From the NCBI GenBank assembly GCA_025450405.1, contig JANWHL010000047.1, forward strand, positions 1-16,466: a stretch of DNA of 16,466 bases, read 5' to 3'. The position numbers were made by a program, and so were the translations under genes. A model generated the notes under the pieces. The model ran no database searches and was not told the origin of the DNA. It saw only the letters and a program-made list of their open reading frames with translations. This DNA comes from Ktedonobacterales bacterium. GTDB taxonomy: Bacteria; Chloroflexota; Ktedonobacteria; Ktedonobacterales; JADMIN01. Of the stretch, positions 10,494-16,466 are shown piece by piece; position 1 is the stretch's first letter, and every line of letters begins with the position of its first letter.

Positions 10494-11750
10494 TCACTGG
10501 CGGGCGAAAGACTGGTCGTATCCGGATATGAACCGGTCGGATGATGGGATTATAGGCGATTGCGCCGGTCGGCGGCATGCCTGAGCCACTAACTCTTCGG
10601 CTCCCCGTGCCGCGCGTGCCGCCCACCAGCGCGCCCGAGCGGCCGGGATGCGCCCTAGCGCCACGTCGTGGCCGATGGACTCGCCGCAGACCAGGACCGT
10701 GCGCAGGTACGCGGCGTCAACCAGGCCGTGCCAGATGACGGGATCCACACGGATGCCGCGTGCGGCGAGGTGGCGCGTCAGGCGGGCGCGATAGCGCGCC
10801 AGCAGCTGGCGCGGATCGAGCGCGTGCCACGTCCCCGCGAGCCAGAGCGGATCGTAGAGCGCGGGCCCAGCCGTCGCGAGCGCCCAATCCAGCAGCAGCA
10901 AGCGCCGGCCGGTGCGCCCGCCCGCCGCCGCGCGCGCGGGCGGCATGATGCCCACGTTCGGTCCCCATACGTCGCCATGGACCAGCGTTGCCGGCAGGCG
11001 CGCGATCGCGGCCACTATCGGCGCGGGATCGGCCAGTACGGACCGCATGGCCGCGGCGGCATCAGGCGCGGCCAGCGCCAGAAACGCCTCCCATCGGTCG
11101 GGGATCGCGGCCATGTACGGATTGCGTTCACCAGCGGTCAGGCGCGCGGCCACCGTGGCTGGTGCTGCCAGCAGCAGCGCCGCCCGGGCCGGCGTGAGAC
11201 CCACGGAAGGGTCGCGGAGTCGCGGATCCTCCCAGTAGACCGCGTGCAGCCGCGCCAGCGCGTCCAGCAGCCTCGTGAGGAACGCGGACCCCGGAGTGGG
11301 CGCGGTCAAGGGGTCTGCCAGCAGCCACCGCCGTGCGTCGCGCAGCAGCAGCGCCCCTGCCATGGGCGCAGTGTGCGGCCCCGCCAGGCCAGTCGCCAGC
11401 ACGCCTGTCTCGATACCCACCGGCAGGGCGCCCAGCAACCCCGTCCGCCAGAGCTGTACTTCACGCAGCTTGTGATCCTCGCTAGCGGCACCGAGCCAGC
11501 CCTGGCACGGCGCGATCTCCTTGAGGACCAGCGCCCCCCACCATGCGGCGCGACCACCGCGCGGCGTCACACGTAGAGTCAGCCGCGTGAGCCGAGCACC
11601 GGAATATCCAGCGGCCACCGGGCCGGTGGCCGCCACCTCCACACGCCCTGCCGGCAGACCGGCATGCCTCAACACCGCGGCGAGCGTCGCGGGCTCGATG
11701 ATATCGTCGAGTGCCACATGCGGCGGCGACGTATCCACGGCGATAACCAT
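10494..11750 (-). CDS. Aminoglycoside-phosphotransferase-fold kinase, substrate unknown
   Basis: A protein of about 418 residues with the APH/choline kinase fold. The catalytic loop LVHGDVWGPN (H258-G-D260, N265) and the metal-binding LLLLDWALA (D288, DW in place of DFG) are clear. K77 in LVLKEI and E97 in REVQLW are candidates for the ATP-anchoring pair. The family phosphorylates small hydroxylated molecules (aminoglycosides, choline, sugars, acyl-CoA-linked groups); the substrate cannot be read from sequence. The start is uncertain. GAGGAGG abuts ATG 11750 directly, ATG 11762 has no ribosome binding site, and GTG 11738 lies 12 bases after GAGGAGG. The frame is open to 11804. The TGA at 10494-10496 is followed within 13 bases by the dipeptidase start, so the two form an operon. 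Confidence 0.85.
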   Translation of the reverse strand: MVIAVDTSPPHVALDDIIEPATLAAVLRHAGLPAGRVEVAATGPVAAGYSGARLTRLTLRVTPRGGRAAWWGALVLKEIAPCQGWLGAASEDHKLREVQLWRTGLLGALPVGIETGVLATGLAGPHTAPMAGALLLRDARRWLLADPLTAPTPGSAFLTRLLDALARLHAVYWEDPRLRDPSVGLTPARAALLLAAPATVAARLTAGERNPYMAAIPDRWEAFLALAAPDAAAAMRSVLADPAPIVAAIARLPATLVHGDVWGPNVGIMPPARAAAGGRTGRRLLLLDWALATAGPALYDPLWLAGTWHALDPRQLLARYRARLTRHLAARGIRVDPVIWHGLVDAAYLRTVLVCGESIGHDVALGRIPAARARWWAARAARGAEELVAQACRRPAQSPIIPSSDRFISGYDQSFARQ

Positions 11751-11996
11751 CCTCCTCGTCATGAGCCAATGCGTGGGCTGCCGCGCGAGGCCTGACTCGT
11801 ACACGCGTCGCCTAATCTTGTCGCTACATAGCGCCCGTCACCCAGTATGCACCCAAGCGCCGCCACACCGGACATCACGCAAGCGCCAACGTATGCCGGG
11901 TTTTTCACAGGGCTTCAGGACGCCTCCTCGCTGTACTACCCCGCCCGCTCTCCACCCCGCCCGCCCCGCGCAACTCCTCTCGCGGCCACCGTTTCG

Positions 11997-12075
11997 GCTC
12001 CCCGCTCCTCGCGGGAGAGGGGCCGGGGTCCCCCCCTGGGGGCCGGGGTCCCCCCCTGGGGGCCGGGGGTGAGGT
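11997..12075. repeat. REP-like GC-rich element, copy 2, with 20-bp tandem duplication
   Basis: CCCGC-TCCTC-GCGGG opens an arm of the same design as the element before secA, and the block ends in the same G run plus GGTGAGG. Inside it a 20-base unit starting GGCCGGGGTC is present twice without any mismatch (12021-12040 and 12041-12060), followed by a partial third copy (12061-12068). Each unit is itself a CCCC/GGGG inverted repeat. This appears to be a recent local expansion of the element. Confidence 0.7.
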
Positions 12076-12107
12076 CCTCTCCGCGTGTTATACGATGGAC
12101 CCTTGCC

Positions 12108-12127
12108 CCCTCATGCAATGATGAGGG
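12108..12127. promoter_or_regulatory. Inverted repeat upstream of the carboxypeptidase gene
   Basis: CCCTCAT (12108-12114) and ATGAGGG (12121-12127) are a perfect 7-base inverted repeat with a 6-base spacer, about 110 bases before the start codon. This size and symmetry suit an operator for a dimeric repressor or a short hairpin. No regulator can be named. Confidence 0.3.
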
Positions 12128-12199
12128 ATGGACGGTCCTCGCCACGTGTTGCCAATTTCGCGCCGTGGACCCGCGCGCCACACCCTTTTGTGGATGCCG

Positions 12200-12205
12200 T
12201 ATGAT
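12200..12205 (+). promoter_or_regulatory. Possible -10 element for the S11 carboxypeptidase gene
   Basis: TATGAT lies 32 bases before the ATG at 12238, a plausible distance for a short leader. There is no good -35 match at 16-18 bases. The ribosome binding site GGGAGGT (12228-12234) follows. Confidence 0.35.
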
Positions 12206-12237
12206 AGAGCCGTACCGTTGCCGAAGTGGGAGGTAGC

Positions 12238-13296
12238 ATGGACACGCGAGCCACGGGTCGTGGAGTGGGCGACCATCCGTGTGTCCCCGGCCTCAGGTTG
12301 CGTGCGATCGGCCGGCAATCTCTACGCGCGCTCGCGCTGGGCATGCTGCCGCTCGTGCTCCTGCTCGCGGGCTGCGCCTCGGTCATCGGTGGATCCGGCG
12401 GGGTCGTCCGCCAACCCGCGCTGGTTACCGGACCCAGCCTGCCACCGCGGACACTCTCGCCCCTTCCGCCGCTCCTCTCCGTCCCCGCGTCCCCCGCCGC
12501 CGCCGTCATCCTCACCAATCCCATCACCGGCGGCGTCTACATCGCCCGCGATGCCGATGTCGAGCTGCCTATGGCCAGCACCACCAAGATCATGACAGCC
12601 CTCGTCGCCGTCACCAGCGGCCAGCCCGACCAATCGATCACCGTGGGATCCGACATCCAGAGCCTTGCCGGAACCGGTGCCAGCCTCGCCGGGCTTGTAC
12701 CTGGCGAGCGGCTCACGCTGCGCGAGCTCCTCTATGGCCTGCTGCTCCCCTCCGGTGACGACGCCGCCATCGCCATCGCCGACGGCGTGGCGGGCTCGCA
12801 AGCCAACTTCGTCGCTCTGATGAACCAGCAGGCCCAGCGGATGGGTCTCGTGCACACCCACTACGTCAACGTCCATGGGCTCGACGCGACTGGCCAGTAC
12901 AGCTCCGCCGCCGATCTCGCGAGCCTGGCGGCCGCGGCACTGCGCGACCCGGTCATCGCCGCGATCGTCGCCACCCCTACCATAACCTTGCCCGCCACCG
13001 CGGGCCACCCCACGTTACCGCTCACCAACACCAATGAGCTGCTCGACGCGCCCGCCGGTGCTGGCGTCACGATCCTCGGCGTCAAGACCGGGGCCACGGG
13101 CAACGCCGGCTACTGCCTCGTCTTCGCGGCGTCCGGTCCCCATGGCGACCTGATCGGCGTGCTCCTTCACGACACCACGGACGACAGTGAGCAGCGGTTC
13201 GCGGACGCCCACACCCTGCTCGCCTGGGGGGTCGCGCTCGAAGCGCGCATCCACCTGCTGCGCCGCCCTGGCGGCCTCCAGTCCGGTGGCCTGTGA
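12238..13296 (+). CDS. Lipoprotein D-alanyl-D-alanine carboxypeptidase, peptidase family S11
   Basis: A 352-residue penicillin-binding-protein-type serine peptidase that trims the terminal D-Ala of cell-wall peptides outside the membrane. A basic N-region is followed by a hydrophobic stretch and a lipobox L43-A44-G45-C46, so the mature protein should be lipid-anchored. A Pro/Ser-rich spacer (about 50-86) leads to the catalytic domain: S114-T-T-K117 (SxxK, nucleophile S114), S172-G-D174 at the position of the usual SxN, and K283-T-G285. The Asn to Asp change in the second motif is notable. There is no PBP5-type C-terminal domain, and the protein ends soon after the domain. ATG 12238 is used because GGGAGG lies just upstream; a GTG at 12226 in the same frame overlaps that site. 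It stands alone as a transcription unit. Confidence 0.92.
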   Translation: MDTRATGRGVGDHPCVPGLRLRAIGRQSLRALALGMLPLVLLLAGCASVIGGSGGVVRQPALVTGPSLPPRTLSPLPPLLSVPASPAAAVILTNPITGGVYIARDADVELPMASTTKIMTALVAVTSGQPDQSITVGSDIQSLAGTGASLAGLVPGERLTLRELLYGLLLPSGDDAAIAIADGVAGSQANFVALMNQQAQRMGLVHTHYVNVHGLDATGQYSSAADLASLAAAALRDPVIAAIVATPTITLPATAGHPTLPLTNTNELLDAPAGAGVTILGVKTGATGNAGYCLVFAASGPHGDLIGVLLHDTTDDSEQRFADAHTLLAWGVALEARIHLLRRPGGLQSGGL

Positions 13297-13338
13297 CCCG
13301 CCGTCGAGCGCAATGCCGCCCGCCGGCTACTGGGTCTC

Positions 13339-13368
13339 TTGACGCGCGCGCCACGCCGGTGCTACACT
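13339..13368 (+). promoter_or_regulatory. Sigma-70 promoter of the tRNA-Val gene
   Basis: TTGACG (13339-13344) and TACACT (13363-13368) are separated by 18 bases. The expected start, about 7 bases after the -10, lies just before the first tRNA base at 13380. This is the best full -35/-10 pair in the window. Confidence 0.75.
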
Positions 13369-13379
13369 GCCACCGTCGA

Positions 13380-13453
13380 GGGCGATTAGCTCAGCTGGTT
13401 AGAGCGCCACGTTGACATCGTGGAGGTCATCCGTTCGAGCCGGATATCGCCCA
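13380..13453 (+). tRNA. tRNA-Val (anticodon GAC)
   Basis: A full cloverleaf folds by hand. The acceptor stem is GGGCGAT (13380-13386) with ATCGCCC (13446-13452), and the discriminator is A13453. The D stem is GCTC/GAGC, and the anticodon stem CCACG/CGTGG encloses TTGACAT with anticodon GAC (13414-13416). The variable loop is short, and the T stem ATCCG/CGGAT holds the TTCGAGC loop. GAC reads GUC and GUU valine codons. The CCA end is not encoded. It has its own promoter upstream and a terminator downstream. Confidence 0.96.
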
Positions 13454-13463
13454 CCCTTCTTGG

Positions 13464-13491
13464 GGCCGCCTCACCCGAGGCGGCCTCTTTG
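13464..13491 (+). terminator. Rho-independent terminator after tRNA-Val
   Basis: GGCCGCCTC (13464-13472) and GAGGCGGCC (13477-13485) form a perfect 9-bp GC-rich stem with a 4-base loop, followed by TCTTTGT. It begins 10 bases after the tRNA end. The T run is short, as is common in high-GC genomes. Confidence 0.85.
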
Positions 13492-13500
13492 TCGCGGCGG

Positions 13501-13715
13501 CCACGCTCCCTTCCTACTCGCCCTCCGGCTCCCCTCGCCATGCGCTGCGCGGGGTTGGAGGTGAGGATCCCGGCGTCGCCTCCGATCCTGGGCGTCCCGC
13601 GCGGCTCCGGCGGTTCAGTCCTCCGGCTCTCCGCTCCTCTGTGCCCGCCGTGCCCTCATTGTGCACGATCCGTCCCTCAAGTCTCCCCGCTCCCGGTGGG
13701 AAAGGGGACGGAGCT
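13501..13715. repeat. Two decayed REP-like hairpins between tRNA-Val and the receiver gene
   Basis: The block near 13510-13565 keeps the order CTCCCCT...GGGGTTGGAGGTGAGG of the element before secA, with a broken stem. The block at 13684-13708 is an imperfect hairpin: TCCCC and TCCC arms pair with GGGA and GGGGA arms across small internal loops. No gene is seen in the 285 bases between the tRNA and the receiver stop codon. The second hairpin lies just past the end of the minus-strand receiver gene and could serve as its 3' structure. Confidence 0.45.
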
Positions 13716-13738
13716 GAAGACTTTCTCGGCCGCCGTGC

Positions 13739-14287
13739 TCAAGCGCCATCGCCTGGCGTTCCCGCGGCGCGGGCGTTCCCCGATGGTCCGGCCGGGCCAA
13801 GAAATCGGTGCAGCAGGTCCTCCAGGTCCACCAGATCGAAGGGCTTGCGCAGGATCGCATCGGCACCCGCCGCCTCGGCACGCCGCATCCCCGCCGCCGT
13901 CGTCACGATGACCGGTGGCGGTACATGATGATTCGCCGCGGCGTCGGCCCGCAGGGCCGCGATCAGCTCCACCCCGTCCAGTCGCGGCATCATCAGGTCC
14001 GTGATCACCAGCGCCGGCCAGCGCTCGCGCGTGAGGTGCAGCGCCTGCTGGCCGTCAACGGCGACTAGCGGCGTGTACCCGCGGGCCTGGACGACATAGG
14101 CCACCGCTTCCGCGATCGGTTCCTCATCCTCGACGATGAGCACCAGGTACGGCTCGGGCGCTTCGTCGTGGGACTCCGCGTGGTTTTCTGGCTCCCCGTC
14201 GCGTTCCGACGCGGGAGGACCGCTCTTCGTCGCCGCGTCATGCGCGCCCCCGGAGCCTCCGCCGGGGTCACTCCCGTTGCCAATCAC
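13739..14287 (-). CDS. Stand-alone response regulator receiver protein
   Basis: A 182-residue single-domain (CheY-like) response regulator. The receiver spans about 47-163: acidic pocket E53-D54-E55 in VLIVEDEE, phospho-acceptor D97 in LVITDLMMPRLDG, the switch Thr in VIVTTA (about 129), and K148 in LRKPFD. An N-terminal extension of about 45 residues (Gly/Ser/Glu/His-rich, no predicted fold) and a short disordered tail flank it. There is no DNA-binding or enzymatic output domain, so it should act by binding a partner. The start is GTG 14287, with GAGGG 6 bases upstream. This site overlaps the TAG of the KaiC-like gene, and the two coding regions are 10 bases apart, so they are co-transcribed and probably translationally coupled. 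No histidine kinase gene is in the window. Confidence 0.92.
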   Translation of the reverse strand: MIGNGSDPGGGSGGAHDAATKSGPPASERDGEPENHAESHDEAPEPYLVLIVEDEEPIAEAVAYVVQARGYTPLVAVDGQQALHLTRERWPALVITDLMMPRLDGVELIAALRADAAANHHVPPPVIVTTAAGMRRAEAAGADAILRKPFDLVDLEDLLHRFLGPAGPSGNARAAGTPGDGA

Positions 14288-14297
14288 GATGTTCCCT

Positions 14298-15959
14298 CTA
14301 CCGTCGTGTCTCTGGCGGACTGGCTCCCTCCGTCCCCTGGCCGCTCGACTGACCTCGACGCGACGCGTGGCCGCGGGGCGGCTCCGACTGCGAGGGACCG
14401 GCTCCGGTTCGGCTAGGGTCGAAGGTGGTTCCCACCGGCGTCTCGACGTCGCGCCGGAGGGGCGCGATCAGGCGAATGCCGTCGGGAGGGGCAATGGCGA
14501 ACTCCCAGAGTGTCGCGTCATGTGCCGCGAAGCGGGTCTTGAGGACCGAGAGCACGCGGTGCAGACCCCCGCGCTGCTCCAATTGTTCGAGAAGCAGCAC
14601 ATTCTCGGCCAGCACCGATGCCGGCTCGTCCGCGAAATCCACCCGCGAGCCAACCGACTGGCGCGTCTCCTTGATAAAGATGCCCGTCACGCTCCGATCC
14701 CGCAGTGCCTCGATCAGTGCGCCAAGATAGTTGTCCACGCGCCCACCATTGCCGCTCCCGAGCACCGCCCGCTCCACCTCGCTGATACTGTCGACCACCA
14801 GGCGGCGCGCCCCCACTCGGTCGAGCACCGTGAGGAGCTGATCAGCCACGATGTCGGGAGTGAGCTCGACAGGCGCCCAGCGGAGCAGCGTCAGCAGTCC
14901 GCCCTGGCGCAGCGCCTCGCGCAGGTGGCCGCCCACCCCGAAGGAGTCAGCCTTCAGCAGGAGCTGCCGCAGGCTCTCACGGAAGCCCAGGAACACCGTC
15001 GGCTCGCCCGCGCGCGCCCCGGCCAGTGCGAAGAGCAGCGAGATCAGCGTCTTCCCCGTACCTGGACCGCCCGCCAGCAGCGTGCTGGTGTCGCGCGTGA
15101 GGCCGCCGCCCAGGAGCGTGTCGAGCTCGGCGACGCCGAAGGGCACGGGGTCTCCCGCAGCGGACTCCGGGATGGCCGTGTCGGCCCCGAGCGTAGTGAG
15201 CGTGCGCTCCATCTGCCGGCGCGACGTCATGCCGATGCGCGCCTCCAGCCGCGGGTAAACCACTGCCCCCTCATTCTCGATCTGCAGGCCGTGCAACCCC
15301 GGCAACGGGGCCGATCCACGCACCTTGATGGCCTCCAGGGCCCGCATCTGCCGCACACCGTTCAGCGTGTAGTGCAGCCCGATGATCACGTCGGCCGTCG
15401 TCGCCTCCGGGAAGAACGCCGGGTCGCGCGGGTCCGCCTCGCTGGTGATGATGGTCGTCCCCCCGAGCACACTCAGCGTCGTGCCAACATTATAGAGAAA
15501 TTGGCGCGCTGCCTGGGGATCCAAGTCCACGCCGCGCACGCCGCGGAAGCCGTCCAGGACCACCACGCTGGCTCGGGCGCGCCGGGCCGCCGCCACCAAC
15601 TCGTCGCCCGCTGCCCGCAGCCCGCCGCGCAGGAACTGCTGCATGCTCAACAGCTGCACCATATTCCCCACCAGCTCGTCGTCGAAGAACGTGAACGAGC
15701 GCAGGTGGATGATCAGGTTGCTGGTGGATTCCGCGAGCGCGGTGAAGACGACCGCCCGCTGGCCCGCGCGCGCCGCCGCGAAGGCGATCTGGTTCGCGAG
15801 CACGGTCTTGCCGCTTCCCGGCGGTCCCATGATGATCGCCAGCGCGCCGCGTGGGAGCCCCTGTCCCAGGACCTGGTCGAGGCCGCGGACACCCGTGGGG
15901 GCGAGCGGCTGCGCCAGGATGGCGCGACTCTCGTCAGCTGTCGGTTGATCGTCGCTCAC
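14298..15959 (-). CDS. KaiC-like double-domain ATPase (RAD55/KaiC family)
   Basis: A 553-residue protein with two tandem RecA-type domains arranged as in the clock ATPase KaiC. Domain 1 (about 18-245) has Walker A GPPGSGKT (45-52) and Walker B SVVVLD (D136). Domain 2 (about 268-500) has Walker A GGPGTGKT (297-304) and Walker B RLVVDS (D390). By hand alignment, the paired catalytic glutamates of KaiC are reduced to A76-E77 and R327-E328. At the KaiC phosphosite (Ser431-Thr432) the protein reads S448-V449. The end of domain 2 (VLLLEQLEQRGGLHRVLSVL, then HDATLWEFAI) clearly matches KaiC. A tail of about 50 residues, rich in Ser, Gly, Pro and Arg, follows. The start is GTG 15959 with GGAGGGAG 7 bases upstream. 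The first gene of an operon with the receiver protein; no kaiA or kaiB is seen. Confidence 0.92.
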   Translation of the reverse strand: MSDDQPTADESRAILAQPLAPTGVRGLDQVLGQGLPRGALAIIMGPPGSGKTVLANQIAFAAARAGQRAVVFTALAESTSNLIIHLRSFTFFDDELVGNMVQLLSMQQFLRGGLRAAGDELVAAARRARASVVVLDGFRGVRGVDLDPQAARQFLYNVGTTLSVLGGTTIITSEADPRDPAFFPEATTADVIIGLHYTLNGVRQMRALEAIKVRGSAPLPGLHGLQIENEGAVVYPRLEARIGMTSRRQMERTLTTLGADTAIPESAAGDPVPFGVAELDTLLGGGLTRDTSTLLAGGPGTGKTLISLLFALAGARAGEPTVFLGFRESLRQLLLKADSFGVGGHLREALRQGGLLTLLRWAPVELTPDIVADQLLTVLDRVGARRLVVDSISEVERAVLGSGNGGRVDNYLGALIEALRDRSVTGIFIKETRQSVGSRVDFADEPASVLAENVLLLEQLEQRGGLHRVLSVLKTRFAAHDATLWEFAIAPPDGIRLIAPLRRDVETPVGTTFDPSRTGAGPSQSEPPRGHASRRGQSSGQGTEGASPPETRR

Positions 15960-16447
15960 CTGAGGTCTCCCTCCATCGTCGCCCCGCCCAACGCCCGCGG
16001 CTCACACTCGCCGCCGCTCAGCCGGCGGCGGCACCCAGTCGCCACACACCCCGTGCCCGCGTCCCGGCACCCGCTTCGGAGGATGGGGCACGAAACTTTC
16101 CGCTGGCAAACGCGCTGTGGCCGGGCCAGCCAGGACGCTCGGCGTCGTCAGTACGCGGCTCGTCTCAGCGGCACCAATCATAGCCGACTCCGCGGAAGTC
16201 ACGCCCCCGGACCAAGGGGCCACTTGGGTCGAGAGCCGACAGGATGTCGTACAGTATGGTGTTAGAGGGCCTTGCGCACCCTGCGCACCCCGGCAGTCCC
16301 GCCCATGTCCACCCATGTCCACCCATGTCCATATGAGCCGCAACAGCTCAGTGTGGTCAGTATACCCGGGATCGCGAATCCTCGGTGTCCCGCGTATCCA
16401 CTCTCTGCGTGCCTTGTTCCGCTCTGAGCCCATACGACGGAGGGACC
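15960..16447. other. Intergenic region between the divergent KaiC-like gene and the gene at the right edge
   Basis: No gene is supported in these 488 bases; a 143-residue minus-strand frame (16002-16433) runs through repeats and has no ribosome binding site. Possible control sites are TATGAT on the minus strand (16177-16182) towards the KaiC-like gene, next to the near-palindrome GACTCCGCGGAAGTC (16186-16200), and TATACC on the plus strand (16361-16366) towards the gene at 16448. Neither has a convincing -35 box. Short tandem repeats lie at 16273-16330. Confidence 0.45.
16301..16330. repeat. 10-bp tandem repeat, three units
   Basis: Three consecutive units of RCCCATGTCC (16301-16310, 16311-16320, 16321-16330) differ only at the first base. 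Just upstream, TGCGCACCC occurs twice (16273-16289). The units lie about 120 bases before the start at 16448 and about one helical turn apart, so they could form a multi-site protein-binding array. Confidence 0.65.
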
Positions 16448-16466
16448 ATGCGCGACTCCGCCTCCG
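16448..16466 (+). CDS. Start of an unidentified gene cut by the right edge
   Basis: ATG 16448 is preceded by GGAGGG (16439-16444), a ribosome binding site with a short 3-base spacer. The frame MRDSAS is open to the window end. Only six codons are visible, so no product can be proposed. The gene is divergent from the KaiC-like operon and may share its control region. Confidence 0.45.

Larger units (their letters stand above)
11751..12237. other. Intergenic region between divergent kinase and carboxypeptidase genes
   Basis: No gene is supported in these 487 bases. They contain an imperfect palindrome CGCTA-CA-TAGCG (11822-11833) in the kinase upstream region, the REP-like element with an internal 20-base duplication (about 11997-12075), a 7-bp hairpin CCCTCAT-6-ATGAGGG (12108-12127), and a possible -10 element at 12200. 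Short open frames on both strands run through the repeat and are not credible genes. Confidence 0.5.

Noticed and set aside
9134..10531. Plus-strand open frame of 465 residues
   Set aside because: Antisense of the M19 dipeptidase, whose zinc ligands are all present on the minus strand.
13380..13453. Attachment site or integrated element at the tRNA gene
   Set aside because: No integrase gene and no repeated 3' tRNA fragment is seen nearby; the tRNA has an intact promoter and terminator.
14298..15959. True circadian clock KaiC
   Set aside because: The Ser-Thr phosphosite and paired glutamates are not kept in my alignment, and kaiA and kaiB are not in the window, so only KaiC-like is justified.
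14136..16265. Plus-strand open frame of 709 residues
   Set aside because: Antisense of the KaiC-like gene; Arg/His/Gln-rich with no fold signature.
16301..16330. CRISPR array
   Set aside because: The units are 10 bases long and directly abutting, with no spacers and no cas genes.
16002..16433. Minus-strand open frame of 143 residues upstream of the KaiC-like gene
   Set aside because: It crosses the 10-base tandem repeats and has Pro/Gly/Arg-rich composition, no ribosome binding site and no recognisable motif.

Overview
The window is a high-GC bacterial chromosome segment. Almost every real gene ends its codons in G or C, and several genes start with GTG. The gene content fits Chloroflexota (green non-sulfur bacteria and relatives): SecA with a very long low-complexity linker, a short methionyl-tRNA synthetase with a KASTS signature loop, a KaiC-like double ATPase, and GC-rich intergenic hairpins. 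The phylum is an inference from general resemblance, not a database match. There are no plasmid, phage or IS genes.

Layout, left to right. Bases 1-285 hold the end of an unidentified hydrophobic protein (+). After a spacer with a REP-like hairpin comes secA (+, 562-3666), the ATPase motor of the Sec translocase. It meets a minus-strand nucleotidyltransferase-fold gene (3663-4700) tail to tail, with a 4-base overlap of the stop codons. A spacer with an ACAGAGG-type repeat follows. Next, on the minus strand, are an M16 zinc peptidase (5021-6286) and a pyridoxamine-phosphate-oxidase-fold flavoprotein (6404-6922). A divergent promoter region leads to metG (+, 7121-8839), which has an extended -10 promoter and a strong ribosome binding site. 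The 540 bases after metG contain what looks like a decayed minus-strand gene and a perfect 10-bp hairpin.

The right half starts with a tightly coupled minus-strand pair: an aminoglycoside-phosphotransferase-fold kinase (10494-11750) followed by an M19 (renal type) dipeptidase (9377-10480). A repeat-rich spacer leads to a lipoprotein D-Ala-D-Ala carboxypeptidase of family S11 (+, 12238-13296). Then comes a complete tRNA-Val(GAC) unit with its own sigma-70 promoter and a terminator. The last genes are a minus-strand operon of a double-domain KaiC/RAD55-type ATPase (14298-15959) and a stand-alone receiver protein (13739-14287). The latter's ribosome binding site overlaps the stop codon of the former. 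At the right edge a new plus-strand gene begins (16448).

Most genes are housekeeping: secretion, translation, cell-wall trimming and peptide turnover. The most interesting part is the KaiC-like ATPase plus receiver pair. It has no KaiA or KaiB in view, and the catalytic glutamates and the clock phosphosite appear altered, so it looks like a signalling module related to the clock ATPase but not a clock. The intergenic regions are also notable: several different repeat families sit in almost every gap larger than 200 bases.
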